The notes under the pieces: generated by a model
Databases searched by the model: none
Told to the model about the DNA's origin: nothing
What the model saw: only the letters and a program-made list of their open reading frames with translations
Translations under genes and position numbers: made by a program
Source of the DNA: Nitrospira sp.
GTDB lineage: Bacteria; Nitrospirota; Nitrospiria; Nitrospirales; Nitrospiraceae
Direction of reading: 5' to 3'
Assembly (NCBI GenBank): GCA_030123565.1
Contig: CP126122.1
Span: 434,001 to 498,000 of the forward strand
Length of the DNA: 64,000 nt
Shown here: positions 1 through 11,199 of the stretch, in pieces
Position numbering within the stretch: the first letter of the stretch is position 1
Layout: the number at the start of each line of letters is the position of its first letter

Positions 1-244
1 TCCCGATGGGGTACAAGAAAAAGTAGTCGGCTCCCATGATTCCGATCGCCATTGCCAGCAAGCCGGGGCCGGGCCCCCCATACCAACTCGCCACCATCAC
101 CGACCACAACAGCACGAGAAGCGTCGCCTTGCTGCTGAGGGTGAACAATTGGTGGGTTGCGAACAAGGCCACGGCCACGATGATGAGCGCGAAACCGTAT
201 CGCAAAATCGGCCATGCCTTCGTATGGACGCGGAGAGTCAACAT
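1..244 (-). CDS. DUF4118-domain sensor protein, N-terminal part (runs off window)
   Basis: The minus strand reads from an ATG at 244 through 81 codons and leaves the window open. The product has two or three hydrophobic segments and ends in a W-Y-G-G-P-G-P-G-L-L loop followed by A-D-Y-F-F-L. That pattern is typical of the DUF4118 four-helix membrane domain found in KdpD and in many sensor histidine kinases. A kinase or PAS part would lie outside the window and cannot be confirmed. It is divergent from the kelch relic that follows. Confidence 0.7.
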   Translation of the reverse strand, partial: MLTLRVHTKAWPILRYGFALIIVAVALFATHQLFTLSSKATLLVLLWSVMVASWYGGPGPGLLAMAIGIMGADYFFLYPIG

Positions 245-249
245 GCTTG

Positions 250-591
250 ACGATATGACGAGGGCATCGTCATCGTGGAACACCAGGGCCGCCGGCAAGT
301 TCTTCGTGTTCGGCGGACTCGGGCCAGGGTGGATACCGCAAGGCCTTGTGTATGAGTATGACCAGGCGACGGACAAGTGGACGAAGAAAAAAACCGATGA
401 CGTTGCCGGCGCACCATGTCGCTTTCACTGAACTCAATGGCAAGTTCCATGCGTTCGGCGGGTTTGTTCCGCCCGCGTCGGGACCGCCTGCATGGGTGCC
501 GATCAATAACGCATGGGAGTATGCCCCAACGACGGATCAGTGGCGAGCACTCGCCTCGATGCCGTCGAAACGTGATTTTCATTCAGGATAG
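250..591 (+). pseudogene. Kelch-repeat protein relic with frameshifts
   Basis: Two kelch-type blades can be read, with FFVFGGL followed by Y-E-Y-D-x-x-T-D-K-W, then FHAFGGF followed by W-E-Y-x-P-T-T-D-Q-W. They lie in different frames. One shift falls near 290 (the strand before GKFF is in another frame). The second falls in the A-rich run at about 387-395, where DKWTKKK must jump to PMTLPAHH to continue the blade. There is no clear start or signal peptide, and only two of the usual five to seven blades remain. It is most likely a decayed gene; a sequencing error in the A run could explain one shift but not both. Confidence 0.65.
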
Positions 592-993
592 AGCATTCTT
601 GCTCGTTGCGCACCGTGCGGAATCCGAACTACACTTCGAAATTCGACCGGCCACCTGAAATCCAACCTGGAGTGCTTTCCTAATCCGGTTGGTTTTGAAC
701 ACCCTTCCATGCAATCTCGGAAATTTTTTATGGCCCTTTCAAGGCGGACCAACACTTGCTTATTAGTTCTGTGCTCCGTCGATAAGGGCGGTAACTTTCC
801 GAGCAACCTGCGGCTCCAATGTTCTTGTCGGAGCAAGGGATGGCCTTATGCTACAACCAGCAACTATCGGCCATCTTATTCTCCAAGTAGTGAGAAGGAA
901 GCCTCAGTGTATCTTGGAAAGCGTCACGCAACAGTTACAGTACTGGCCTTAGCGGGATGGCTAACGGATTCCTGCGGATGGAAGAATTCCCAC
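592..993. other. No confident gene
   Basis: About 400 bases between the kelch relic and a small membrane ORF. Frames are open in places on both strands, but none shows a ribosome binding site or recognisable motif. It fits the surrounding decayed sequence. Confidence 0.5.
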
Positions 994-1311
994 ATGACGA
1001 ATTCTGCCAGAAAAATTTCTGATGAAGGGATCGATAGCCTTATCGCGAGCCAGGCGCTGAACGAACTATTTCAGCAAGAGCGACAATCCCGAGAAGACCG
1101 CGTCTCAATATGGTTGGTCAGCCTCGGGATGGTCATCGCCTTCCTCATTCTGGTCTTGTTCATGATTCAGATTGTATTTTCCCGGCCGAATAACACACAT
1201 CCAACTGAAAGCGCTTGGTACCGTCATGCTTTGCCCCCCGTTAAAATTCATAGCCGGGATAGATCTGGTCCGTTCTTTCACCGACCTGCCACACCGCCCT
1301 CGAACAGGTAA
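994..1311 (+). CDS. Possible single-pass membrane protein or chemoreceptor relic
   Basis: The ORF of 105 codons starts at ATG 994. It has a polar, charged N-terminal helix (S-L-I-A-S-Q-A-L-N-E-L-F-Q-Q-E-R) followed by one strong membrane span of about 25 residues ending in F-S-R-P-N. The tail after the span is low in information and looks out of frame. There is only a weak GGA far upstream of the start. Because chemoreceptor-like sequence follows at about 1.4 kb, this may be the membrane part of the same dead gene. It is not recognised as a known family. Confidence 0.3.
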   Translation: MTNSARKISDEGIDSLIASQALNELFQQERQSREDRVSIWLVSLGMVIAFLILVLFMIQIVFSRPNNTHPTESAWYRHALPPVKIHSRDRSGPFFHRPATPPSNR

Positions 1312-1397
1312 TCCCGTGCTGAACTGGCCCCCAACGCTGGATAGTGTTCAGTACGCAAGAGCAAAAAAGCAAGAAGAAGCAAGAAGGGTCAGGTCTT

Positions 1398-1506
1398 GCA
1401 ATCGAACATTCGTCAGGGTACATTCGTACCGCCGCGGCCGTCGAAGAGATGAACGCGACCGTCGGTCAAGTAGCGCAGAATTCCGGGAAAGCGGCCGGCT
1501 TAGCAC
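1398..1506 (+). pseudogene. Methyl-accepting chemotaxis protein scrap
   Basis: One frame reads A-A-A-V-E-E-M-N-A-T-V-G-Q-V-A-Q-N-S followed by G-K-A-A. This closely follows the helical bundle of chemoreceptor signalling domains, where TxxAxxMEEMxATVxEVAxNA is usual. Only about 35 residues are left, with no membrane region in frame and no hairpin tip. The fragment runs straight into the 3' end of the convergent gene that ends at 1512. Confidence 0.5.
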
Positions 1507-1511
1507 GGGGT

Positions 1512-2069
1512 TCATTTTTTGGCGGGGTACGGCTCGATGGTCTCCCGAATCTTGACCCATTTCTCCCATCCGTAACTTCTGGCCGTGTTCTTGATCGCTT
1601 CCTGAGCGGCGGCAATGGTCCTGTTCATATTTTCTCGGTTCACGGTGGGCTGGTATCGAACGACGATCTGGAGTGTCTCGGGATCCACTAGAATAATGTC
1701 GAGCGAATAGGGCTGGTCGGGACTCGCTTCTCGTCTGAGGCCGGCGCGCATGGTGACTGCCAGCCATTCGCCTTCCGTCGGTATGTACAGCGTCTGGCCT
1801 GGCCGGCTGGGTGTCGGTTGCGCGTTGCTCGTCACACTTTCCTCTCTCTCAATTCTCTCAATCTGGCATTCTCTGTTCCGACAGGCCTTTGCCTGCGCTT
1901 CCCGATTCTCCAGGCACGCGACCTTATCGTCCGCGCTGATGGCATTCCCGAAGCATTTTCTCGCCTCCGCATCAGCTGCGTTGAGACAATCTGTACAAGG
2001 GGTCTGTGCGTGGACAGGCGCGCCGAGAAACAAGAGTGAAAACAACGCGAACACAAGTCGTACGTTCAT
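1512..2069 (-). CDS. Secreted cysteine-rich protein, 185 aa
   Basis: The start at ATG 2069 is chosen because AGGAGG lies 7 bases upstream and a clean signal peptide (MNVRLVFALF...PVHA) follows. Longer upstream readings lack this. The mature N-terminal third has a C-x-x-C pair and four further cysteines in a charged helical stretch, suggesting disulfides or metal binding outside the cytoplasm. The C-terminal half resembles a small beta-rich domain (LYIPTEGEWLAV; YSLDIILVDPETLQIVVRY). No family is recognised. It stands alone on the minus strand. Confidence 0.75.
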   Translation of the reverse strand: MNVRLVFALFSLLFLGAPVHAQTPCTDCLNAADAEARKCFGNAISADDKVACLENREAQAKACRNRECQIERIEREESVTSNAQPTPSRPGQTLYIPTEGEWLAVTMRAGLRREASPDQPYSLDIILVDPETLQIVVRYQPTVNRENMNRTIAAAQEAIKNTARSYGWEKWVKIRETIEPYPAKK

Positions 2070-2523
2070 GATCGGACCTCCTGCAAACAGTGCCGAGACA
2101 ACCTGCGCGTGAAGCGTCGCCTGCACCTTCGCCAATGGGCCAGACGGAAACCAAAGATACCCTCTACGCCACTCGCTACGAATTTTCAATCATGTCCCCG
2201 GCCACTTGATCAGGCGTCACGTCTGGGGCCACCTCAAGCCGGACAATCCCACCTCGCGAGGCCGTACACTACCCCGCGATGGGGCGTCCGTTTCGTCTGG
2301 AATTCCCTGGTGCCCTGTGCCCCGTCACCAGGCGCGGCGATGGCCGGCAGGTACGAGGCCTATTGGCCGCAGTTGACCTGCTTTCGTATATGCCAGGTGC
2401 GCAAGCAAACCAACTGCGTCTCGCCAGGCTCGTAGGTCGATCCGTCCGATCTCTCAGGGACAGGTGGAAAATGGAAACGGGAATCTCCGACGCGGAGGCG
2501 GTCGGGGAGGCTGGTGATGCGAG
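2070..2523. other. No confident gene
   Basis: About 450 bases upstream of the cysteine-rich gene. It should contain that gene's promoter. A short minus-strand open stretch around 2360-2450 reads like protein (T-Y-E-P-G-E-T-Q-L-V-C-L-R) but has no start codon with a ribosome binding site, so it is not called. Confidence 0.4.
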
Positions 2524-2718
2524 TTATGCTCCAACAGTGACTTCGACCTCTTCCCGGGCTTGGTCCATAACGATGTCCCGGCCATTGGTGATTTCAAGAA
2601 TCCCTCTATAGATCCTTTGGGCCCCCAAGGACCAGTGGGAGTCCAGAGGGAGACCGCGGAATGCGGCCTCTGCGGCTTTACGTTCGTCATGCGTGAGTAG
2701 GGTTTCTTCGGTCGTCAC
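2524..2718 (-). CDS. Small acidic protein, 64 aa
   Basis: It starts at GTG 2718, with GAGGAGG six bases upstream. That is the best ribosome binding site in the neighbourhood and excludes the longer reading through unrelated sequence. The product is soluble with no signal peptide or cysteines. Residues 12-48 look helical and amphipathic, with a short A-Q-R-I-Y-R-G-I-L-E segment. The function is unknown. It lies 140 bases downstream of another minus-strand small gene and may be co-transcribed with it. Confidence 0.6.
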   Translation of the reverse strand: MTTEETLLTHDERKAAEAAFRGLPLDSHWSLGAQRIYRGILEITNGRDIVMDQAREEVEVTVGA

Positions 2719-2858
2719 GTTGCACCTCCTCGATCCTCGTGAAACTGAGCCGGCCCTGTTTTTTAGGGGCGTGCCAGTCTCGCCTGCCCCTGCAGCGCAC
2801 TCGTCCTCCTCCGCTATTGAGCGGGTGAGAGAACGTAACGCATGGCAGTGTGCGCGGC

Positions 2859-3038
2859 CTATGCGGTCTGATCGGGTGGCGCGAGGCGGGTGAACCGGAT
2901 GCGCCTCCCAGCCGGCGGCAACCCAGAAACGGGAAGCTTCATGAACTCCCGGGCCGACAGGGGCCACACTTCTTCCTTGTCGTGATCGGCTCGCTGCTCG
3001 TCTGTGCGACGGACGGGGCGCTGGATTTGCTGTTGCAT
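2859..3038 (-). CDS. Small basic protein, 59 aa
   Basis: It starts at ATG 3038 with GAGGAGG five bases upstream, and ends at TAG 2859. The first 25 residues are glutamine-, arginine- and acid-rich and probably disordered. A proline-rich tail ([12 protein letters not shown]) follows. There is no membrane span, signal or cysteine. It is upstream of the 64-residue gene on the same strand. No family is recognised; the call rests on the ribosome binding site and clean reading frame. Confidence 0.55.
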   Translation of the reverse strand: MQQQIQRPVRRTDEQRADHDKEEVWPLSAREFMKLPVSGLPPAGRRIRFTRLAPPDQTA

Positions 3039-3731
3039 GGTGGCCTCCTCGTGGTATCCAGACTCTGGAAACCTCAGCTATGTCTCACCTTCACGCCTTC
3101 CATGCTTTTGTTCTACCCTATGCCCGTGGCTGTCACGATTAGAGAAATCCCTTGGTGCACGATGGCATAGCCCTGGTCCCTCCGGTGGCCGGCAGGGGTC
3201 GTTGAGAGTAAGAACGTCAGATCCTTGTTCAGTTGAACCTCTCCGGCCGCCCAGGTACCATGCCTCCCTCAATCTTTCTGGGGGCGTTATGGCGCAGATG
3301 ACCGAAGTCGCCCCGGACCTGTTTCGCATCACGACCTTCCTCGAACCGTTCAACCTGCAATTCAGCCAGTTCCTCGTGCGTGATGCAGAGCCGCTCCTGT
3401 TTCATACCGGCCCGCGCGCGCTGTTTCCGGCGGTGAAGGAGGCGGTGGCCTCGCTCATCGATGTCCGGACCCTGCGCTGGATCGGGTTCAGCCATTTCGA
3501 AGCGGACGAGTGTGGGTCGCTGCCGGAGTGGCAGCAGCTGGCCCCGCAGGCCGAGGCGGTCTGCAGCCTGGCGGGCAAGTTCGTGAGCGTGGATGATTGT
3601 CTCACGGTCCGGCCCGCTAAAGGCATGGCGGACGGCGAGGTGCTGCAGACTGGCACCTACCGCTTTCGCTTTCTGGCCATGCCGCATGTGTGCCGCATTG
3701 CTGGGAGTCGGGCCTGCTGTTCGAAGAGACG

Positions 3732-3780
3732 TGTCAGCAATCATGTGAAACTCCCCCCTTAGTGATCATCTGAAATTCCC
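3732..3780. repeat. IS21 left terminal repeats
   Basis: Two tandem copies of a repeat (core TGATCAT-CTGAAATTCCCCC type) occupy the left end, starting TGTCAGCAATCATG and then AGTGATCATCTG. Multiple terminal repeats of this kind are transposase binding sites in IS21 elements. Confidence 0.8.
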
Positions 3781-3808
3781 CCCTCCTTCACAACCGAGGA
3801 GGAGAGAC

Positions 3809-5912
<2,104 letters not shown>

Positions 5913-5985
5913 ACGGCGCGAGGATCGACGATCGGCGGGCGGTCCAACCTGCGGATCGCCCCGATAGAGACCCATCACCACCGGG

Positions 5986-6037
5986 AGGGGGGAATTTCAG
6001 ATGATCGACCAGGGGGAATTTCAGGTGATCGTTGACA
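5986..6037. repeat. IS21 right terminal repeats
   Basis: Two inverted copies of the left-end repeat: GGGGGAATTTCAGATGATCG and then GGGGGAATTTCAGGTGATCG ending in TTGACA. They match the left terminus in reverse complement with a few mismatches. Confidence 0.8.
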
Positions 6038-6472
6038 AGACGCAGCGGACGCTCTTGTGTTCCGATCTTTTCCACCAGGCGGGGAACGGGGAGCCGGTGA
6101 CGCAGTCGGATGTGGTCGGCCGCTGCCGGGACGTGCTCGTGGAGTATCAGCAAGGGCCGCTGGCCAACTACATGCCCTATTGCACGCTGACGGATCCCAC
6201 CATCAAACGGCTGGCGGCCCTGCAGCCGAAGACCCTGGCGACCATGCACGGCTCGGTCTATGTCGGCGACGGGAGCAAAGCACTGCACGATCTCGCCACG
6301 GTCTTTCGCGAGGTCTTGGGAGCTCAGTGAAGAGTCAAACCTGAGAAGGTGCGTTCCGGTTGGACAACGAGGCGGCCGTGGCTGTCTGGCTGGTTGACCG
6401 GTGAAGGTTGATCGGCTAGGCTCCTGTTGCTCTGTTTCTGCCAACTCCTGAACTGAACCATTGTGAGGTGTT

Positions 6473-7120
6473 ATGCGCATGCGTCGGACGGTCATGACGG
6501 TCAGTCTGCTCGGTGGCCTGACCCTCTCCGGTTGGGGTGTCACGAGGGCCGAACCTTCTTTTGACCAGACGGCCGGGTATATCCTCAATATCGTCAAAGC
6601 CTTTCGCACTGCCTATGTGCTCCACGTGGTCGAACATACGCGTGATGCGGGTCTGTCGCCGCGAGAGGATTGGGAAAAGGATGCACATTTCCTCCCGCTC
6701 CCGGCCCAGTTCGTCAAGGAGGCTGCGGAACAGGTGAAGGGTTTGGAGATTGGCCTCATCGGTTTGACGCCGCTGAATCCTGCGAACCGCCCCCGAACGG
6801 ACGCGGAGATGAATGCGTTGCTGCAGTTGGAGAAGGATCGACAGCGTGGCGTCATCGGTTTTATCGATGGCGATGAATTCAAGGCGGTGTCGGCGGACTT
6901 GGCGCTGGTGCGCTCCTGTGTCGATTGTCACAACCAGCATCCGCGCGCGGCGCGCACGAATTTTCAGCAATGGGATGTGATGGGCGCCCTGGTGGTCCGG
7001 CTCAAGCGCAATGTCGAAGGGGATGGCCAGGCCCTCCCTGCGCTCCCTCCCAAACGGGCCCCGGGACTGTTTGAGGGGGCTCCGCCTCCGCCGACGATTA
7101 CGCCGCCCTGGGTTCGGTGA
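6473..7120 (+). CDS. Secreted c-type heme protein, Tll0287/DUF3365-like
   Basis: It has 215 residues with a signal peptide (basic start, T-V-S-L-L-G-G-L-T-L-S-G-W-G) cleaved near residue 26. A single heme c motif C-V-D-C-H sits at about residue 149, followed by N-Q-H-P, as in Tll0287-like domains where a small PAS-like fold carries one heme. It probably acts in the periplasm as a redox or gas sensor or electron carrier. The C-terminus is proline-rich and low in structure. It lies just downstream of the broken MBL-fold gene and is the last gene before the tRNA-Arg island. Confidence 0.8.
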   Translation: MRMRRTVMTVSLLGGLTLSGWGVTRAEPSFDQTAGYILNIVKAFRTAYVLHVVEHTRDAGLSPREDWEKDAHFLPLPAQFVKEAAEQVKGLEIGLIGLTPLNPANRPRTDAEMNALLQLEKDRQRGVIGFIDGDEFKAVSADLALVRSCVDCHNQHPRAARTNFQQWDVMGALVVRLKRNVEGDGQALPALPPKRAPGLFEGAPPPPTITPPWVR

Positions 7121-7340
7121 GAGCGGATCAGACCATCTCCATTACCAGCCCCTCTTGCGGCGAAGTAATCCCGATGGTCGTGAGTGCTCGGGCGATATCC
7201 AGACAGCCTAAACTCATCGCTGCCATGGTAGGCCAAAACCCTCACTTGCTCCCTGATCTCTGGCCACCGATTGCCCATGGGCCTGAAAATAAGAATCCCC
7301 GCGTCCAGCGCAGCCTGTGCCGCCATTGGAGCGGGGATGA
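7121..7340. other. Intergenic with possible coding scrap
   Basis: On the minus strand a short open run (M-A-A-M-S-L-G-C-L-D-I-A-R-A-L) ends at a stop near 7124 and could be the C-terminal tip of a lost gene. There is no upstream continuation. It directly abuts the left attachment repeat. Confidence 0.3.
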
Positions 7341-7388
7341 AATTGGTGCCCCCGATACGAATTGAACGTACGACCCGCGGTTTAGGAA
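7341..7388 (-). repeat. attL: Left attachment site (tRNA-Arg 3' end copy)
   Basis: A 48-bp copy of the tRNA-Arg 3' half, from the CCA end through the anticodon-stem side (GGTTTAGGAA), with two substitutions compared with the intact gene at 21328-21404. It lacks the 5' half of the tRNA, so it is an attachment remnant and not a gene. Confidence 0.9.
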
Positions 7389-7543
7389 TCTGACCTGGAC
7401 AGTTTTTGAAACGCTCGGTGTATCAAATGGTTTCCCCATTTTTGCTGCGAAAACAATCGCTTGCACGCATTCTACTGATTCGATGGATTCGAGGCGTATA
7501 GGTGGGTTTTGAAAATTTTTAGCACAAATTTAGCACAGCAGTT
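7379..7543. repeat. Island left-end repeat, copy 1
   Basis: About 165 bp, closely matching 8632-8795. It begins inside the attachment core (GGTTTAGGAATC) and ends in TTAGCACAAATTTAGCACAG. It is not coding: stops are in all frames shared by the two copies. It probably holds integrase arm sites. Confidence 0.85.
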
Positions 7544-7587
7544 CGCACCTGCTTTCCTTGGGGCATGTAGCTTCATACGAAAGGCGC

Positions 7588-8475
7588 TCAGTCCAGAACA
7601 ACAGTCACTCGCTCGGCTCGTAACAATACGACAGATGCACCAATAATGAGTGCCCCGCTCACCACCACCCAGAGCGTCAACGGCTCCCCAAAAAATACTG
7701 CAGCAAAGACAATGGCGTATACAGGCTCAAGAGCAATGAACCCGCTGCACGTCGTGGCCGACAATCTCTTCAACGCAAATAAGTAGAGCTGATGCATTAG
7801 TGCCGTCGTCACAACTCCGAGCAGCATGAGGCAAAACCAATCAGTGATGGTTTTGGGTGCTTGTGAGCTGAACGCGAGAATAGGCGTGAGGCTTAAGGCC
7901 ACCACGAGGTTTTGGATGAATGAAACCATGAGGGGCTTTATTTCGGTGGTCAGGATCTGTGCCTTGATTCCGAAAACTGCAAAAGACAATGCAGAACCGA
8001 GTCCAACCATCGCGCCGGTGAGTTTTGCATCGAAATCCTTCGCATCAACCAACAACGCAACGGCTACAACAATCGCAAACCCGGCTCCGAGTTCCAATAG
8101 GCTTGGGCGTCGGCGCGCCTTCATGCTCTCAAGGAGAACCGTAAAAAGAGGAAAGGCTGCGAACGTCAGTGTCGCGATTGCCACACCGGCAAGCTGAACC
8201 GATTCGAAGAAGGTTAGCCAATGAATCGCCAGCAAAATGCCTGTCACGAGCAAGCCCCTTAGCTGCGGGATCGTAGGAACCAGGCCCAGGCCTCCACTCA
8301 ATAGGCCAACTGCGGCTATCGCAATCGACGCAAACGTTCCTCTCACCATCACAATCCAAAATGGTGAGATGTTTAATTTGCCGTACAGTGCAGCAGTGCC
8401 AAAGATGATGGCTGCAAGATTGATTGCGATAAGTCCCGACCTCTGATTTTCTTCTGTCCCGACGACCTTAACCAT
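7588..8475 (-). CDS. EamA-family (DMT superfamily) transporter
   Basis: It has 295 residues, starting at ATG 8475 with GGAG five bases upstream. Ten hydrophobic segments are arranged as two EamA repeats. The first has L-A-A-I-I-F-G-T-A-A and ends in F-A-A-F-P-L-F-T-V-L-L-E. The second has the F-I-A-L-E-P-V-Y-A-I-V-F-A-A-V-F-F-G-E helix-loop that marks the family. Members export metabolites or amino acids; the substrate is unknown. It lies alone on the minus strand between the two 165-bp repeats, as if it were the cargo of a small separate module. Confidence 0.88.
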   Translation of the reverse strand: MVKVVGTEENQRSGLIAINLAAIIFGTAALYGKLNISPFWIVMVRGTFASIAIAAVGLLSGGLGLVPTIPQLRGLLVTGILLAIHWLTFFESVQLAGVAIATLTFAAFPLFTVLLESMKARRRPSLLELGAGFAIVVAVALLVDAKDFDAKLTGAMVGLGSALSFAVFGIKAQILTTEIKPLMVSFIQNLVVALSLTPILAFSSQAPKTITDWFCLMLLGVVTTALMHQLYLFALKRLSATTCSGFIALEPVYAIVFAAVFFGEPLTLWVVVSGALIIGASVVLLRAERVTVVLD

Positions 8476-8631
8476 ATTTCTCCAATGACCGTAAGCGATA
8501 TTGGGTCTCGACCTGGTTGGAGCCCTACATATCTATAGAGGCGGGCCAGTGAAAATGTAAAACAACTCGGGAATTCTGAGAAGGTTAAAGCAGGGGATTG
8601 AGTGAAAGGAATGATCGAAACGTTGACGTGA

Positions 8632-8795
8632 GGTTTACGAATCAGGCCAGGACAATTTTTGAAAAGCTTGGTGTATCAAATGGTTTCCCCATTTTACTGC
8701 GAGAACAAGTACTTGCATGCATTCTACTGATTCGATGGATTCGAGGGGTATAGGGGGGCTTTGAAAATTTTTAGCACAAATTTAGCACAGCAGTT
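8632..8795. repeat. Island left-end repeat, copy 2
   Basis: It matches 7379-7543, beginning GGTTTACGAATC and ending TTAGCACAAATTTAGCACAG. The start still resembles the edge of the attachment core, as expected for the left end of an element inserted next to a second one. Confidence 0.85.
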
Positions 8796-9167
8796 TGGGT
8801 GACCCCCTTCACTGAGACAGAGTAGCATTAGCACACTCTGGGTTTTGACGTTGGCCCCTTCTGAGACAGTCTTAACTAGAGCAGACGATTTCTCCGGTTG
8901 TATGGCTGTACGTTCAGTCGGCTGGGGTCCGGCGTATCATTATAGATAAATGCTGTATCTATGTGGATACATTTATGGGTATGCCCCCGTCGTGATGAGA
9001 TGAATGAAACAGCATTCCGAAGCAACGTAACTTGCCATGTGGACAGACGGGAATTCTTATAGCTTGGTCATTGGGAATCCACAGATAACCCAGTACGGAT
9101 CTTGCAGGGTATTCCGTATTACCTCCCTTTGTGCGTTGTTCAAAATATTGTGAGAAGGGAGAACGTT
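8796..9167. other. Upstream region of the TIR operon
   Basis: About 370 bases without a gene. It contains AT-rich stretches around 8935-8970 (TCATTATAGATAAATGCTGTAT) that could carry the operon promoter. No dyad operator is evident. Confidence 0.35.
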
Positions 9168-11198
9168 GTGCCTCTCAAGATATTTATTAGTTATGCGCAC
9201 GAGGACAGAGACTTAAAGGATGAATTACTGGCACACCTTTCCGGCGTGAGGCGTCGTGGATTAATCCAACCATGGGACGATGATCTCATCGAAGTGGGGT
9301 CTCAATGGCACAATGCCATTGTTAAGGCGATGAAGACATGCCACATAGCATTGCTGCTGATCAGCCGAGATTTTCTCAAATCTGACTTCATTCAGTCCAT
9401 CGAGCTCAAACACTTACTAGCACGCAAGGACGTTAGTATCATCCCAGTTATTGTACGTCCATGCGCATGGGAGGAAGAAGCTATTGGCGAACTCCAAGTC
9501 CTGCCAGAGCAGGGCAAAGCTGTAATCGCATTTTCCGACATGCCAGGAGGGCGCGATGTAGCATGGACTTTCATCGTTCGCCATTTAGAACGTGTCGCAA
9601 GAGAGAATCAAAATGGCGTCAGGAGGACGAGATCGCGCCTAGATGAAGCAGACTGTCGAGATATGGCCGGCTCCGCCGACCCTGCAGCAAGGGAATTGGC
9701 CGCACAATCAATCAATGACTTTTATGATGAAGATCCGGATGCCGCGAAGGCACTGCTCAAAACCCTCCTGCAGACCGAATCTGAAGAAGTGCGTCGGACC
9801 GCTCTGAAAGCGGCATATTATATCGGATCCCCTGCCCGGGATATTTTCTTATGGATCGCTGAAGCCGATTCAGTCACTTTGCGCCAGACTGCCATGGATG
9901 TGTTGTACTTAATATGGCAGCGAGAACCTGATTTTGCATATGCTTTGCTCCACGACCTACTGGAGCCCATTCGTCATCAACTAGACTTGGTCGTTCGAAC
10001 GAAGCGAAAGTTCGTGGAATTTTTTGTCGCTCTTACCATTTCTATCTACATTAATAATTGCCATCGAGAAGACGTTAAACTGCAAACTGCAGAACTCTAC
10101 CACAAGCTGGCAAAAGAGAAGCTGCGCTTACAAACTTTTCATGCTCTCCGAAAACACAAGTTTATCGAAAATCTTGTTTTGTTGCCTGTCAGATTAGCAT
10201 TTGCGAAACCAATACTTGAGACTCTTCTGTATACCGACTTACAACCTGCCGAACATTTCTTCAGGTTACCGGTTCAAGAGAAGGCGTGCTTGAAGCGGCT
10301 TGTACCAGTGATAGAAATGAGAACCGGGCTGGACTCTGTTTGTGACGACCTGGTGAGGATGCTACAGTCTGAAATTTTATTCTTTAACCACTCGGCCGCT
10401 CTCGCCATTGCTGTTCAGGCTCATTATGACTTGTCTAAGTCAGAGCCAGTATTGCGATGGCTGTTTGACAACTTAAACGCTCGGGGTCGACTTTGGGAGC
10501 TGTTCGGGTTCTCCATCTTATTCATGCACCGTGCCCCACGAGACTTCCTGAAGGTAATAGAGGACCTTACTGATCGGATGATCAACGAAAACGCTGATAT
10601 CTTTCACGATGATCGGAATTGGCTGTCACGAAAATTCGACATCATGTTTCTCCCCTTAGGGCTGGCCTATGGAAAATGCGATGCGAACGCTTCGATGCCT
10701 GTTTTTAATAGGGTGATTCAGGAAGGTCTGAAGGGAGGCAGTTACCGGATCGTTGCGCGTTGCATTCGCGCATTGGGACCCGTCGGTTTTTACTATCCAC
10801 AAGCCGTATTTTGTACATTCGCCAATGTTCCAATGAGGCATGCAGAAATTAAAGAAGCTGTGATTGAGGCGTTGGCCACTATACGAACACTTCATTTCGA
10901 TGCCGTGGACAGTTTCATACGGGAAGCTGAGATGGAGGAATCTGTTCGGCGCCGTATATCTGCAGCAGCGGACGTCGCCTTAGTGCGCAGCTATATCTAT
11001 AAGCTGGGCCATTACAATAATGCTGTCCACCAGTCATTGTTTTATCCGAAGATGCGTCGAGCCTTTATAGTGAATGCATTGAACTGTCTAGCCGACGCAC
11101 TTACACCGGGAGATTTCATAAGATTTTACACAAGCGAAGCGTTCCGCATGGCTCATGAGGCAGATTTCAATCTCATCGAATGGACACGGCAGGACTGA
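9168..11198 (+). CDS. TIR-domain protein with HEAT-like repeats, 676 aa
   Basis: GTG 9168 is preferred because GGGAGAA lies just upstream and the TIR fold begins immediately (K-I-F-I-S-Y-A-H-E-D); an ATG-free extension to 9102 is possible. TIR residues 3-130 include W-D-D-D-L-I-E-V-G-x-x-W and F-L-K-S-D-F-I-Q-S-I-E-L, with Glu79 in the place of the catalytic glutamate of NADase TIR domains. Residues about 165-330 form helical pairs like HEAT repeats (D-P-A-A-R-E-L-A-A; S-E-E-V-R-R-T-A-L-K-A-A). The rest is helical and unrecognised. Such proteins usually sense infection with the repeat region and act by NAD cleavage. It is the first gene of a compact operon, one base from the next. Confidence 0.8.
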   Translation: MPLKIFISYAHEDRDLKDELLAHLSGVRRRGLIQPWDDDLIEVGSQWHNAIVKAMKTCHIALLLISRDFLKSDFIQSIELKHLLARKDVSIIPVIVRPCAWEEEAIGELQVLPEQGKAVIAFSDMPGGRDVAWTFIVRHLERVARENQNGVRRTRSRLDEADCRDMAGSADPAARELAAQSINDFYDEDPDAAKALLKTLLQTESEEVRRTALKAAYYIGSPARDIFLWIAEADSVTLRQTAMDVLYLIWQREPDFAYALLHDLLEPIRHQLDLVVRTKRKFVEFFVALTISIYINNCHREDVKLQTAELYHKLAKEKLRLQTFHALRKHKFIENLVLLPVRLAFAKPILETLLYTDLQPAEHFFRLPVQEKACLKRLVPVIEMRTGLDSVCDDLVRMLQSEILFFNHSAALAIAVQAHYDLSKSEPVLRWLFDNLNARGRLWELFGFSILFMHRAPRDFLKVIEDLTDRMINENADIFHDDRNWLSRKFDIMFLPLGLAYGKCDANASMPVFNRVIQEGLKGGSYRIVARCIRALGPVGFYYPQAVFCTFANVPMRHAEIKEAVIEALATIRTLHFDAVDSFIREAEMEESVRRRISAAADVALVRSYIYKLGHYNNAVHQSLFYPKMRRAFIVNALNCLADALTPGDFIRFYTSEAFRMAHEADFNLIEWTRQD

Positions 11199-11199
11199 C

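Noticed and set aside
7124-7230. Minus-strand scrap reading M-A-A-M-S-L-G-C-L-D-I-A-R-A-L
   Set aside because: It looks coding for about 36 residues but has no upstream continuation or recognisable family; noted only in the intergenic entry.
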